From contig CAVTBT010000007.1 in NCBI GenBank assembly GCA_963733065.1, positions 186,001 through 250,000 of the forward strand: 64,000 nt of DNA, read 5' to 3'. Under the pieces are notes generated by a model. The model was not told where the DNA came from. It did no database searches and saw nothing but the letters and a program-made list of their open reading frames with translations. Shown here in pieces: positions 32,638 through 40,973 of the stretch. The stretch comes from CAVTBT01 sp963733065 (GTDB lineage: Bacteria; Actinomycetota; Thermoleophilia; Gaiellales; Gaiellaceae). Both the position numbers and the translations under genes were made by a program. The number at the start of each line of letters is the position of its first letter. The stretch's first letter is position 1.

Positions 32638-34089
32638 ATGCGCGTGATCGTGATGATCAAGGCGACGAAGGACTCCGAGGCAGGAGTCATGCCCAGCGAG
32701 CAGGTGCTCACGGAGATGATGGCGTTCAACGAGGAGCTGGCGAAGGCCGGCGTGATGCTTTCGGGCGAAGGCCTCCAGTCCAGCTCGAACGGCGCCCGCG
32801 TCAGGTTCTCGAACGTGGGTCTGGACGTCGTCGAGGGCCCGTTCCCGGAGACGGAGCAGCTCGTGGCGGGCTTCTGGCTCTGGCAGGTCGAGTCGATGGA
32901 CGACGCGATCGCATGGGCGAAGCGCATCCCGAACCCGGACGGCGTCCCCGTCGAGGTCGAGATCAGGCCGGTGTTCGAGGCCGACGACTTCGGCGAAGAG
33001 TTCACGCCGGAGCTGCGCGAGCAGGATGCGCGCGTGCGCGCTCAGGCGGCCGCGCGGGTGACCTCCGCGCGGCCGGCGGCCCCACGCGTACGATGGACCA
33101 CCGTGCGTACGGCCACGCAGGGGACCGGAGAGCTCGAGCACCGGCTGGAGGAGCATCGGCGCGAGCTGACCGGCTACTGCTATCGGATGCTGGGCTCGGC
33201 CTTCGAGGCCGAGGACGCCGTCCAGGAGACGCTTGTGCGCGCCTGGCGCAGCTACGACCGCTTCGAGGGCCGCTCGGCGCTTCGCTCCTGGCTCTACAGC
33301 ATCGCGACGAACGTCTGCCTCGACATGCTCAACGGGCGGAAGCGCCGGGCGCTGCCGATGGATCTCGGGCCGGCCCGAGATCCGGGGGGCCCGATCGGAG
33401 GCACGCTGCCCGAGGTGACGTGGATCGAGCCGCTTCCCGACCGGCTCGCGGTTGCGGCGGACGCCGATCCGGCGGAGGTCGCGGCCACCCGCGAGACGAT
33501 CCGGCTCGCGTTCGTGGCCGCGCTCCAGCACCTGCCGCCGCGGCAGCGCGCCGTGCTCCTGCTCTGCGAGGTGCTGCGCTGGAAGGCAGCGGAGGTGGCC
33601 GAGCTGCTCGACACGAGCATCGCGTCCGTCAACAGCGCACTCCAGCGGGCGCGCGCCACGCTCGAGGCGAGCGACCTGACCGTGGCGGAGACGTCGCCCG
33701 AGGTCGACGAGCCCGACGCGGAGCTCCTCGCTCGTTACGTGGAGGCCTTCGAGCGGTACGACATGGACGCGCTGACCTCGCTGATCCACGAGGACGCGCA
33801 GCAGTCGATGCCGCCGTACGAGCTGTGGTTGAGCGGCCGCGAGGACATCCTGCGCTGGTGGGTCGGCCCGGGCGCAGGCTGCCGCGGCTCGCGGGTCGTG
33901 CCGACGACGGCGGCGAACGGCGCGCCGGCGTTCGGGCAGTACAAGCCGAGCGCATCGGGCGAGGGTTACGAGCCGTGGGCGCTGCAGGTGCTCGAGATCG
34001 TCGACGGGCGCATCGTCGGCTTCACGTTCTTCCTCGACACCGAGACCGTGTTCCCGCTGTTCGGCCTCCCGCTGGAGTTCGCCGCATAG
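32638..34089 (+). CDS. YCII-domain / SigG-type ECF sigma factor fusion
   Basis: A 483-residue open frame with two parts. Residues 1-120 are a YCII (DGPF) domain: MRVIVMIKATKDSEAGVMPSEQ ... VVEGPFPETEQLVAGFWLWQVES ... IEIRPVFE-like ending. After a 35-residue Ala/Arg linker comes an ECF sigma factor of the Mycobacterium SigG type: sigma2 (ELTGYCYRMLGSAFEAEDAVQETLVRAWRSYDRFEGRSALRSWLYSIATN), sigma4 (HLPPRQRAVLLLCEVLRWKAAEVAELLDTSIASVNSALQRAR) and a C-terminal SnoaL-like domain (YVEAFERYDMDALTSLIHEDA ... FGLPLEF). In relatives the two parts are usually separate adjacent genes. An internal GTG at 33103 could still yield free sigma factor. GAGGAG stands seven bases upstream of ATG 32638. Confidence 0.88.
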   Translation: MRVIVMIKATKDSEAGVMPSEQVLTEMMAFNEELAKAGVMLSGEGLQSSSNGARVRFSNVGLDVVEGPFPETEQLVAGFWLWQVESMDDAIAWAKRIPNPDGVPVEVEIRPVFEADDFGEEFTPELREQDARVRAQAAARVTSARPAAPRVRWTTVRTATQGTGELEHRLEEHRRELTGYCYRMLGSAFEAEDAVQETLVRAWRSYDRFEGRSALRSWLYSIATNVCLDMLNGRKRRALPMDLGPARDPGGPIGGTLPEVTWIEPLPDRLAVAADADPAEVAATRETIRLAFVAALQHLPPRQRAVLLLCEVLRWKAAEVAELLDTSIASVNSALQRARATLEASDLTVAETSPEVDEPDAELLARYVEAFERYDMDALTSLIHEDAQQSMPPYELWLSGREDILRWWVGPGAGCRGSRVVPTTAANGAPAFGQYKPSASGEGYEPWALQVLEIVDGRIVGFTFFLDTETVFPLFGLPLEFAA

Positions 34090-34253
34090 GAGGGTTTGGC
34101 GAGACGTCGCTCGTCGGCGCGGTGCGCTGGTCGCCGCCGAGGCTAGGACGCAGGGAGCGTCCATATGTGACATATGGACGCGACTGAGGACGACGCCTCG
34201 GCCCGACGAGCGCGGCGCGACGACACAGCTTGATGTTTCGCCAAACCCTCCTA
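34087..34253. repeat. 167-bp nested inverted-repeat element
   Basis: Perfect 16-bp terminal inverted repeats (TAGGAGGGTTTGGCGA at 34087-34102 and its complement at 34238-34253). Nested inside are CGCTCGTCGG (34108-34117) with its complement at 34203-34212, GCCGAGGC (near 34136-34143) with its complement near 34195-34202, and a central GCGTCCATATG-TGA-CATATGGACGC. The whole segment could fold into one long hairpin. It sits between the convergent sigma and STAS genes and its left end contains the sigma-factor stop codon. The size and ordered nesting suggest a miniature inverted-repeat element rather than an ordinary terminator; no transposase is in the window. Confidence 0.7.
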
Positions 34254-34260
34254 GTAGCGG

Positions 34261-34551
34261 TCACTCCGGCAGGACGTTTGCCAGCCCCATGAAGCCGATG
34301 AGGCCGACGAGGTCGTCCGAGGCGTTCCGGAGCCGCACGCTGCAGCCGTGGCGTCTGGCCGCGAGCTGGAGGCGCGCGAGGGCGTCGACCGTCACGGCGT
34401 CGGGGCCGACGTCGCTCACGTCGCAGAGCACGATCTCGGCGGCACTCGCCTCGAGGAGCGCGCAGACCCGGCCGCACAGGCCGGGGAGGTCAGCGCGCTC
34501 GATCGGTCCGCCGATGGCGAACGCGATCGACTGCGGCACGGATGCCCCCAT
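34261..34551 (-). CDS. STAS-domain protein (anti-sigma-factor antagonist-like)
   Basis: 96 residues that form a single STAS domain: a beta-strand start SIAFAIGGPIERADLPGLCGRVCALLEAS, EIVLCDVSDVGPDAVTVDALARLQLAARRHGCSVRLRNASDDLVGLIGFMGL. The position normally holding the phosphorylatable Ser/Thr of SpoIIAA reads DVGPDAVTVD, so a Thr could serve, but the classic DS-S/T-G loop is absent. Adjacent to the nested palindrome and convergent with the sigma fusion. It may act in a partner-switching pathway; no anti-sigma kinase is nearby. Confidence 0.78.
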   Translation of the reverse strand: MGASVPQSIAFAIGGPIERADLPGLCGRVCALLEASAAEIVLCDVSDVGPDAVTVDALARLQLAARRHGCSVRLRNASDDLVGLIGFMGLANVLPE

Positions 34552-34670
34552 CGAGGAAGTGACCGTCCGGCGGGCTGAAATTCATCGCCGGCGGACCGAT
34601 GAGTTCGGGACGCGCCCACGGTCTCACACCACATGACCATGGCACTGGATCGCCGAAAGGATCACCACTC

Positions 34671-36134
34671 ATGACCACCCTTGACAGCCGCACCCGCTGG
34701 CTCGCGCTGCTCGTCCTCTGCCTGGGCGACCTGATGATCGTCCTCGACGTCACGATCGTCGGCGTCGCGCTGCCGTCGATCCGCGAGGACCTCGGCTTCT
34801 CCGAGGAGTCGCTGGCGTGGGTCGTGAACGCGTACCTGCTGACCTTCGGCGGCTTCCTCCTGCTCGGCGGCCGGCTCGGAGACCTCTACGGCCACCGCAA
34901 GCTGTTCGTGATCGGGATCGCGCTCTTCACCGCAGCGTCGATCGCGTGCGGGCTGTCGACCACGCAGGAGCTCCTGATCGTCGCCCGCGCGGTGCAGGGA
35001 CTCGGGGGCGCCGTCGTGTCGGCGGTCGCGCTGTCGCTGATGATGACGCTGTTCACGGAGCCGGCCGAGCGCGCCAAGGCGATGGGCATCTTCGGCTTCG
35101 TCGCGTCCGGCGGGGGCAGCCTCGGCGTCCTGCTCGGCGGCATCCTCACCGACGTCCTCAACTGGCACTGGATCTTTCTCGTGAACGTGCCGGTCGGCGT
35201 GCTCGTGTTGGTTCTGACGCTGAAGCTCGTGCCGAGGACCGGCGGGGTGGAGGGCGCAGCGAAGCTCGACATCGCCGGTGCGGTCACCGTCACGGCGTCG
35301 CTCATGCTTGCCGTGTACGCGATCGTGAACGGCAACGAGGTCGGCTGGGGGACCGCCCGCACGCTCGGGCTGCTCGCCGCGGCCGGTGTGCTGCTCGGCG
35401 GCTTCCTCGTCATCGAGTCGCGGGTGAGCTCGCCGCTGATGCCGCTCGGCCTCTTCCGCATACGCAATGTCACGGTCTCGAACGTCGTCGGCGTGCTGTG
35501 GGCCGGCGCCATGTTCGCGTGGTTCTTCCTGTCGGCGCTCTACCTGCAGCTCGTGCTCGGCTACAGCCCGCTCGAAGTCGGACTCGCGTTCCTGCCCGGC
35601 AACCTCGTGATGGGGATCCTCTCGGTCGGCCTCTCGGCGAAGCTGGTCCTGCGCTACGGCATCAGGCTGCCGCTCGGCGTCGGCCTCTCGCTGGCCGGCG
35701 TCGGCCTCCTGCTCTTCGCGAGGGCTCCGGTCGACGGGAACTTCGTCGTCGACGTGCTGCCGCCGATGATCCTCCTCGGCATCGGAGCGGGGATGGCCTT
35801 CAACCCGGTGCTCCTCGCAGCTATGAGCGACGTCGAGCCGAAGGACGCCGGCCTCGCCTCCGGCGTCGTCAACACCTCGTTCATGATGGGCGGCGCACTC
35901 GGCCTAGCCGTGTTGGCCAGCCTGGCGGCCTCCCGCACCGACACGCTGCTCGCCGATGGGGCGGACGAGCTGGTCGCGCTCACCGGCGGCTACCACGCCG
36001 CCTTCCTGGTGGGCGCGCTGTTCGCGTTCGCCGCCGCGGCGATCGGCGCCGGGCTGCTCCGGGCGGGGGCGCATGCGCCGGCCCACGAGGGCGAGGGGGC
36101 TGTCGGCGGCCCCGCAACCGAATCCGGTCACTGA
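34671..36134 (+). CDS. MFS drug-efflux transporter (DHA2 type)
   Basis: A 487-residue antiporter of the 14-TM DHA2 group. TM1 WLALLVLCLGDLMIVLDVTIVGVALPSI carries the D-x-T motif of the family; motif A is GGRLGDLYGHRKLFVIG; RAVQGLGGAVVSAVAL lies in TM4; GFVASGGGSLGVLLGGIL corresponds to motif C. ATG 34671 has AAAGGA upstream. It is followed at 21 bases by a VOC gene and then an ABC exporter, all on the plus strand, so the block may be a co-expressed resistance cassette. It is not closely similar to the transporter at 29446, so the two are not a recent duplication. Confidence 0.93.
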   Translation: MTTLDSRTRWLALLVLCLGDLMIVLDVTIVGVALPSIREDLGFSEESLAWVVNAYLLTFGGFLLLGGRLGDLYGHRKLFVIGIALFTAASIACGLSTTQELLIVARAVQGLGGAVVSAVALSLMMTLFTEPAERAKAMGIFGFVASGGGSLGVLLGGILTDVLNWHWIFLVNVPVGVLVLVLTLKLVPRTGGVEGAAKLDIAGAVTVTASLMLAVYAIVNGNEVGWGTARTLGLLAAAGVLLGGFLVIESRVSSPLMPLGLFRIRNVTVSNVVGVLWAGAMFAWFFLSALYLQLVLGYSPLEVGLAFLPGNLVMGILSVGLSAKLVLRYGIRLPLGVGLSLAGVGLLLFARAPVDGNFVVDVLPPMILLGIGAGMAFNPVLLAAMSDVEPKDAGLASGVVNTSFMMGGALGLAVLASLAASRTDTLLADGADELVALTGGYHAAFLVGALFAFAAAAIGAGLLRAGAHAPAHEGEGAVGGPATESGH

Positions 36135-36155
36135 CGATCAGAAGGAGCGATTCGC

Positions 36156-36536
36156 ATGTTCAAGCACAGCAAGGCGTTTTCCGGCTACTCGGTCGACGAC
36201 GTGCCGCGCGCGAAGGAGTTCTACGGAGGGACACTCGGGCTCGACGTAGAGGACCAGATGGACGGGCTCGTGCTGCAGCTCGCGGGCGGGAACAACGTGT
36301 TCATCTACCCGAAGGGCAACCACAAGCCGGCGACGTACACGGTGCTCAACTTCCCGGTCGCCGACGTCGAAGCGGCGGTCGACCTGCTCACCGCAGCCGG
36401 CGTGCGCTTCGAGCAGTACGAGGGCGAGCTGCAGACCGACGAGAAGGGCATCTTCCGCGCCGAGGGGCTGCCGACCATCGCGTGGTTCCGGGATCCGGCC
36501 GGGAACATCATCTCCGTCATCGAGGGCGGCGCCTGA
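36156..36536 (+). CDS. VOC/glyoxalase-superfamily protein
   Basis: 126 residues: MFKHSKAFSGYSVDDVPRAKEFYGGTLGLDVEDQ, LVLQLAGGNNVFIYPKGNHKPATYTVLNFPVADVEAAVDLLTAAGVRFEQYE, then WFRDPAGNIISVIE. The fold is that of glyoxalase/bleomycin-resistance proteins. AAGGAG lies about seven bases upstream of the ATG. Its location between two exporters suggests a role in binding or modifying a toxic compound, but this is inference. It is not especially similar to the other VOC proteins in the window. Confidence 0.83.
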   Translation: MFKHSKAFSGYSVDDVPRAKEFYGGTLGLDVEDQMDGLVLQLAGGNNVFIYPKGNHKPATYTVLNFPVADVEAAVDLLTAAGVRFEQYEGELQTDEKGIFRAEGLPTIAWFRDPAGNIISVIEGGA

Positions 36537-36580
36537 CCACTGCGGCGCGGACACGACGGGCCGTCCGGCAAGCTGCAGGG

Positions 36581-37477
36581 ATGACCGATCTGGCCATCCG
36601 GCTCCGCGGCGTCGTCAAGCGGTACGGCTCGATCACCGCCGTCGACGGCCTCGACCTCGACGTGCCGGAGGGCACGTGCGTCGGCCTGCTCGGCCCGAAC
36701 GGCGCCGGCAAGTCGACGACGATGCGGCTGCTGACCGCGCAGGCGATTGCCGACGAGGGCGAGCTCGAGCTGCTCGGCTTCAGGCTGCCCGACGAGTCCA
36801 AACAGGCACGTGCACTGCTCGGCGTGGCGCCCCAGCTCGACAATCTCGATACGACGCTCACCGTCGCACAGAACCTCCTCGTCTTCGCGCACCTGTACCG
36901 CATCGGCCGCGGCGAGCGACGGGACGCGATCGAGCGGGCGATCGTGATGGCGAAGCTGACCGACCGGCGGGACACCCGGGTCGACAAGCTCTCCGGCGGC
37001 ATGCGTCGGCGCCTGCTGATCGCGCGTGCACTCGTCCATCGGCCGAGGCTGGTGCTGCTCGACGAGCCGACGGTCGGCCTCGATCCGCAGGTGCGCCAGG
37101 AGCTCTGGGCGCTCATCGACGCGCTGCGCAGCGACGGCGCCACGATCCTCATGTCGACCCACTACATCGAGGAGGCGCAGCGCCTCGCGGACACCGTGCT
37201 GATCATGTCCCACGGCAAGGCCGTGGCCGCCGGTCCGCCCGGCGAGCTCGTCAGCGAGCACGCGGGGAACGAGGTGCTCGAGGTCTACGGCCCGCCCGCG
37301 CGGCTGGCCGAGGTCGAGGCAGAGGCGAGTGAGGAAGGGCTCCGCACGAGGCGCACGGGCACGAGCGTGTCGATCCTCGGCGTCGACGGGCGCAACGGGC
37401 TCCGCGTCGAGGGCGAGCGGCGCCCGGCGAACCTCGAGGACGTCTTCGTGCTCCTGACCGGGGAGGAGATCGGCTGA
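36581..37477 (+). CDS. ABC exporter ATP-binding protein (DrrA/NodI type)
   Basis: 298 residues. Walker A LLGPNGAGKSTTMRLL, Q-loop VAPQLDNLD, signature KLSGGMRRRLLIARAL, Walker B RLVLLDEPTVGLDP, H-loop LMSTHYIEEAQRL. The C-terminal extension (residues about 230-298) is the DrrA-type regulatory tail. The sequence VAPQLDNLDTTLTV is characteristic of NodI and daunorubicin-type exporters. Its TGA shares one base with the ATG of the permease gene, a typical coupled pair. The substrate is likely an antibiotic, lipid or polysaccharide. Confidence 0.94.
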   Translation: MTDLAIRLRGVVKRYGSITAVDGLDLDVPEGTCVGLLGPNGAGKSTTMRLLTAQAIADEGELELLGFRLPDESKQARALLGVAPQLDNLDTTLTVAQNLLVFAHLYRIGRGERRDAIERAIVMAKLTDRRDTRVDKLSGGMRRRLLIARALVHRPRLVLLDEPTVGLDPQVRQELWALIDALRSDGATILMSTHYIEEAQRLADTVLIMSHGKAVAAGPPGELVSEHAGNEVLEVYGPPARLAEVEAEASEEGLRTRRTGTSVSILGVDGRNGLRVEGERRPANLEDVFVLLTGEEIG

Positions 37478-38277
37478 TGGCCGCCTCCGACGCAACGCGC
37501 GCGCGGCCGCTCGGCCGGCTCGAGCGGTCGGCGATCACCGGGGTGCTCGTGCGCGAGGTCGTGAACTTCTCGTCGTACTGGAAGTCGTCGACGTTCTCCT
37601 CGACGGTCGAGCCGACCATCTACCTGCTGGCGTTCGGCTTCGGCTTCGGCGCGCTCGTCGGCACGATCGGCGGCTACGAGTACGTGGAGTTCGTGGGCAC
37701 CGGCACGGTCGCGACCGCCGTGCTCTTCTCCGCGGCCTTCCCGGCGATGTTCGGGACGTTCGTCAAGTACCAGTTCCAGCACACGTACGACGCCATCCTC
37801 GCCGCGCCGGTCGACACCGAGGAGCTCGTCACCGCGGAGGCGCTGTGGATCGCGACCCGGGCCGGCGTCTACGGTTGCGTGCCGCTGCTGGTGGCGATCG
37901 TGTTCGGGCTCGACCCAGCCTGGGGCATGTTGGCCGTGCCGGTGATCGCCTGGGTCTCGGGGTTCGGCTGGGCCTGCTTCGGCATCGCCGTGGCCGGCTT
38001 CTCGAAGTCGTTCGAGAACTTCAACTACATCGTGAGCGCCGTCCTGACGCCGCTCTTCCTCGTGGCCGGGACGTTCTTCCCGATCGAGACGCTGCCCGAA
38101 TGGGCCCAGTTCCTCGCGAGGCTCAATCCGCTGTACCACTGTGTGCAGCTCGTGCGGCACGCCGCCTTCGGCTGGGAGGGTTCGTCCGATCTCTTCTCGT
38201 GGGCGTTCCTCATCGCCTACGGCCTCGTCCTCTGGCGGGTGTCGATCCGGGCCATGACGCGCAAGCTCATCGATTGA
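37477..38277 (+). CDS. ABC-2 type exporter permease (NodJ/DrrB type)
   Basis: 266 residues with six predicted membrane helices. After a cytoplasmic N-terminus come PTIYLLAFGFGFGALVG, YVEFVGTGTVATAVLFSAAFPAMFG (ABC-2 family signature region), GVYGCVPLLVAIVFGLDPAWG, FNYIVSAVLTPLFLVAGTFFPIETLPEWAQ (strongly conserved in NodJ-type permeases) and a final LFSWAFLIAYGLVLWRVSIR. It forms an exporter with the preceding ATPase. The 74-nt repeat element follows 33 bases after its stop. Confidence 0.93.
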   Translation: MAASDATRARPLGRLERSAITGVLVREVVNFSSYWKSSTFSSTVEPTIYLLAFGFGFGALVGTIGGYEYVEFVGTGTVATAVLFSAAFPAMFGTFVKYQFQHTYDAILAAPVDTEELVTAEALWIATRAGVYGCVPLLVAIVFGLDPAWGMLAVPVIAWVSGFGWACFGIAVAGFSKSFENFNYIVSAVLTPLFLVAGTFFPIETLPEWAQFLARLNPLYHCVQLVRHAAFGWEGSSDLFSWAFLIAYGLVLWRVSIRAMTRKLID

Positions 38278-38310
38278 GGCGGGTGACCGGAGACCTACGT
38301 GACCGTGACC

Positions 38311-38384
38311 GCGGCCGCGAAGCGGCCGCCTTCAGGGATTTGCGCGACCGGAGTCCGCGCTAGCGGATTCCGGTCATGCGACGG
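38311..38384 (+). repeat. 74-nt two-hairpin dispersed repeat, copy 1
   Basis: Hairpin 1 is GCGGCCGC-GAA-GCGGCCGC. A conserved linker CTTCAGGGATTTGCGCG follows. Hairpin 2 is a 12-bp stem ACCGGAGTCCGC with loop GCTA and one G-U wobble, followed by CATGCGACGG. The same 74 bases occur inverted at 55507-55580 with only five differences. It lies between the ABC exporter and the convergent importer operon. Confidence 0.85.
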
Positions 38385-38389
38385 CCAAC

Positions 38390-39398
38390 TCAGTCCACCG
38401 CGTCTCGTCTGCGCGCCAGTTGCGAGAGCGCGACGGCGACGATGAGCGCGCCGCCGTAGAACAGCTGCTGCACGAAGCGTCTGCACGCCGAGCAGCTGCA
38501 GTCCGGTGATCCCGGTGACGAGGAAGTAGACCGCGGCGATCGAGCCGATCGGATTGAAGCGGCCCGGCTGGATCGTCGTCGCGCCCAGGAACGCCGCGGC
38601 GAACGCCGGCAGCAGGAAGCTGAGGCTCGACGTGGGGTCGGCCGAGCCGAGCGTGCCCGCGTAGAGCACGCCGGCGAAGGCGCTGATCACCCCGGACACG
38701 ACGAACGCGCCCCAGCGCAGCCGCACCACCCGGATCCCGCTGAGCCGGGCCACGCTGCGCCCGCGCCCGACGAACAGCAGCCGGCGGCCGAGCGGCATGA
38801 ACTCGAAGACGTAGAACATGACCAGCCCGAGCGCGATCCCGTAGTAGAAGGCGAGCGGGATCCCGAAGAGCTGCTTGACGACCACCCAGTCGATCAGGCC
38901 GAGCGAGACGCCGCTGACCGTCTGCGAGTCGCTCATCCAGAGGATCAGGCCGGAGATGAACGTCGACGTGCCAAGCGTGATGATCAGCGAGTCGAGGCCG
39001 AGCAGCACGACGATCGCGCCGTTGACGATCCCGATCAGCAGCCCGACCCCCAGCGCGGCGGCGATCGACGAGGCCGATCGACCACCCGTGGTCGACGTTC
39101 AGGATCGCGAGCGTCATCGCCGCCATGCCCATCGTCGCAGCGACCGAGAGGTCGTAGTCGCCGGCGGTCAGCGGCACGATCAGCGCCAGCGTGAGGACGA
39201 CGAGGATGGCCTGCGAGCCGAAGATCGTGGAGAAGTTCGCGGTCGTGAGGAACGTGTCCGGCCGGAGCACGCCGAAGACGACGATCACGACTCCCCAGAC
39301 GAGCGAGCAGCCCGTAGCGCTCGAGCAGGTCGGCGGCGAGCGAGCGCGAGCGCTCGCGCGCGGCGGTGCCGGCTCGTGCGCTCGGTCGCCGCGCTCAC
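38390..39398 (-). CDS. ribose/xylose-type ABC importer permease (frameshifted)
   Basis: An RbsC-type permease, about 335 residues when joined. Visible pieces are VWGVVIVVFGVLRPDTFLTTANFSTIFGSQAILVVLTLALIVPLTAGDYDLSVAATMGMAAM (N-terminal half, with the G-D-x-D-L-S-V motif of the family), GLDSLIITLGTSTFISGLILWMSD, LGRRLLFVGRGRSVARLSGI (EAA-like loop), and GRFNPIGSIAAVYFLVTGITGLQLLGVQT, then FVQQLFYGGALIVAVALSQLARR. Frames change near 39,330, 39,080 and 38,476. GTG 39398 overlaps the stop of the ATPase gene (GTGA). It is the last gene of the ureide operon; hydantoins or related ureides are the inferred cargo, because the family also transports purine nucleosides and polyols. Confidence 0.8.
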
Positions 39399-40973
39399 GC
39401 GACGACCCCGGCCACCTCGGCGGCCATGGCCGCGTAGCTCTGCTCGATGATGCGCTCCTTCGTGACATCGTCGCCGACGAGCTCGCGCCACACCCGACCG
39501 CGCCCGAACACGATCACACGGTCGCACAGCAGCGAGAGCTGCTCGTAGTCCGAGCTCGCGCAGAGCACGTGCATGCCGCGCTCCTCGCACCGCGGCGCGG
39601 ATGAGCTCGAAGATCTGCTGTCGCGCACCGACGTCGACGCCCTGCGTCGGCTCGTCGAGCAGGAGGAGGCGCGGCTCGGTCTGGAACCACTTCGCCAGCA
39701 GCGCCTTCTGCTGGTTGCCGCCGCTCAGCGCGCCGTACGGCAGCGCTGGGTCGTTCGGCCGGACGTCGAAGGTCCGCATCACGCCCGCCGTCTCGCGGCG
39801 CATGCGCCGGCGCTCGAGCGCGATCCCGTTGAAGTAGCGGTCGAGGACGGCGAGCGCCATGTTCTCGCCGACCGGCAGGGAGCCGACGCTGCCGTCGGTC
39901 TTCCGATCGGCCGGGATCAGCACGATGCCGGCGCGCGTCGCCGCCGGCGGCGTGAGCCGCGTGAGGTCGAGCTGGTTGACCGCGGAGGACGAGGCGTCCC
40001 TGCGCGCGCCGCCCGCGCGCCGTAGAGCAGGTGCGGCACCTCCTCGAAGCCCGAGCCGAGCAGCCCGGTGAGCCCGACGATCTCGCCGTCGTGCAGGTCG
40101 AAGGACACGTCGGCGACGCTTGCGCCGGTGAGTCCTCGCACGGAGACGGCCGACCTGCTGCTCCGGTGAGATCGGCGTGCTCGACGTCGCGACAGCGCCG
40201 CGAGCTGGCGGCCGATGATCATCTCGACGAACGCCGTCTCGCCTGTCGTCCGGGTCGTGACCGTGCCGACGACGGCGCCGTCGCGCAGGACGGTGACGCG
40301 ATCGGTGATCTCGCGCACCTCGTCCAGGTCGTGCGAGACGAAGAGGATCGCCGCGCCGGCCGCCGCCGCCTCGCGGACGAGCGCGAACAGCCGCTCGACG
40401 CCCTCGCGCGGCAGGAACACGGTCGGCTCGTCGAGCACGAGCACGCCCTGGCCGCGGCCGACGGCTGCGGATCTCCTCGAGGGCCCGCACGATCGCGAGC
40501 AGCGCACGCTCGACCGGCTTGAGCTCGGCGGACGGTCGCGGCCGGGTCGATCCGCACGCCGTAGCGCTCGAACGTCTCCCGCGCGCGCCGCCGCTCCCGC
40601 CGCCAGGAGATGTACCAGCGGGAGCGCGAGGCCGCGAGGTCGGCGACGCGGAGGTTCTCGAGCACGCTGAGCGACTCGACGAGCCCGAGGTCCTGGTGCA
40701 CGAAGCTCATGCCCGAGCTCGCGGAACTGCCCCGGCGCGAGCGGGAGGCGCACGGGCTCGCCGTCGATCAGCAGCTCGCCGTCGTCGGGATCGTGGAAGC
40801 CCGCGAGGATCTTGATCAGCGTCGACTTGCCGGAGCCGTTCTCCCCGAGGAGGCCGTGGACCTCCCCGGGGAGCACGCTCAGATCGACGCCGCGAAGGGC
40901 GCGCGTCCCGCCGAAGCTCTTCGACAGGCCGCGGAGCTCCAGCCGCGGCGGTACGACCGTCCTGCCGACCGCT
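39395..40973 (-). CDS. ribose/xylose-type ABC importer ATPase, two ABC domains (frameshifted)
   Basis: An RbsA/MglA/XylG-type protein with two ABC domains. Domain 1: LELRGLSKSFGGTRALRGVDLS, Walker A HGLLGENGSGKSTLIKIL, HQDLGLVESLSVLENL (Q-loop), Walker B VLVLDEPTVFLP and SHDLDEV (H-loop). Domain 2: GEIVGLTGLLGSGFEEV (degenerate Walker A, as usual), LIPADRKTDGSVGSLPVGEN, signature ALSGGNQQKALLAKW, Walker B LLLLDEPTQGVDVGAR, then LCDRVIVFGRGRV. At least five single-base shifts break the frame. The exact start cannot be placed because an indel lies at the junction with the binding-protein gene (around 40973). Confidence 0.8.
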
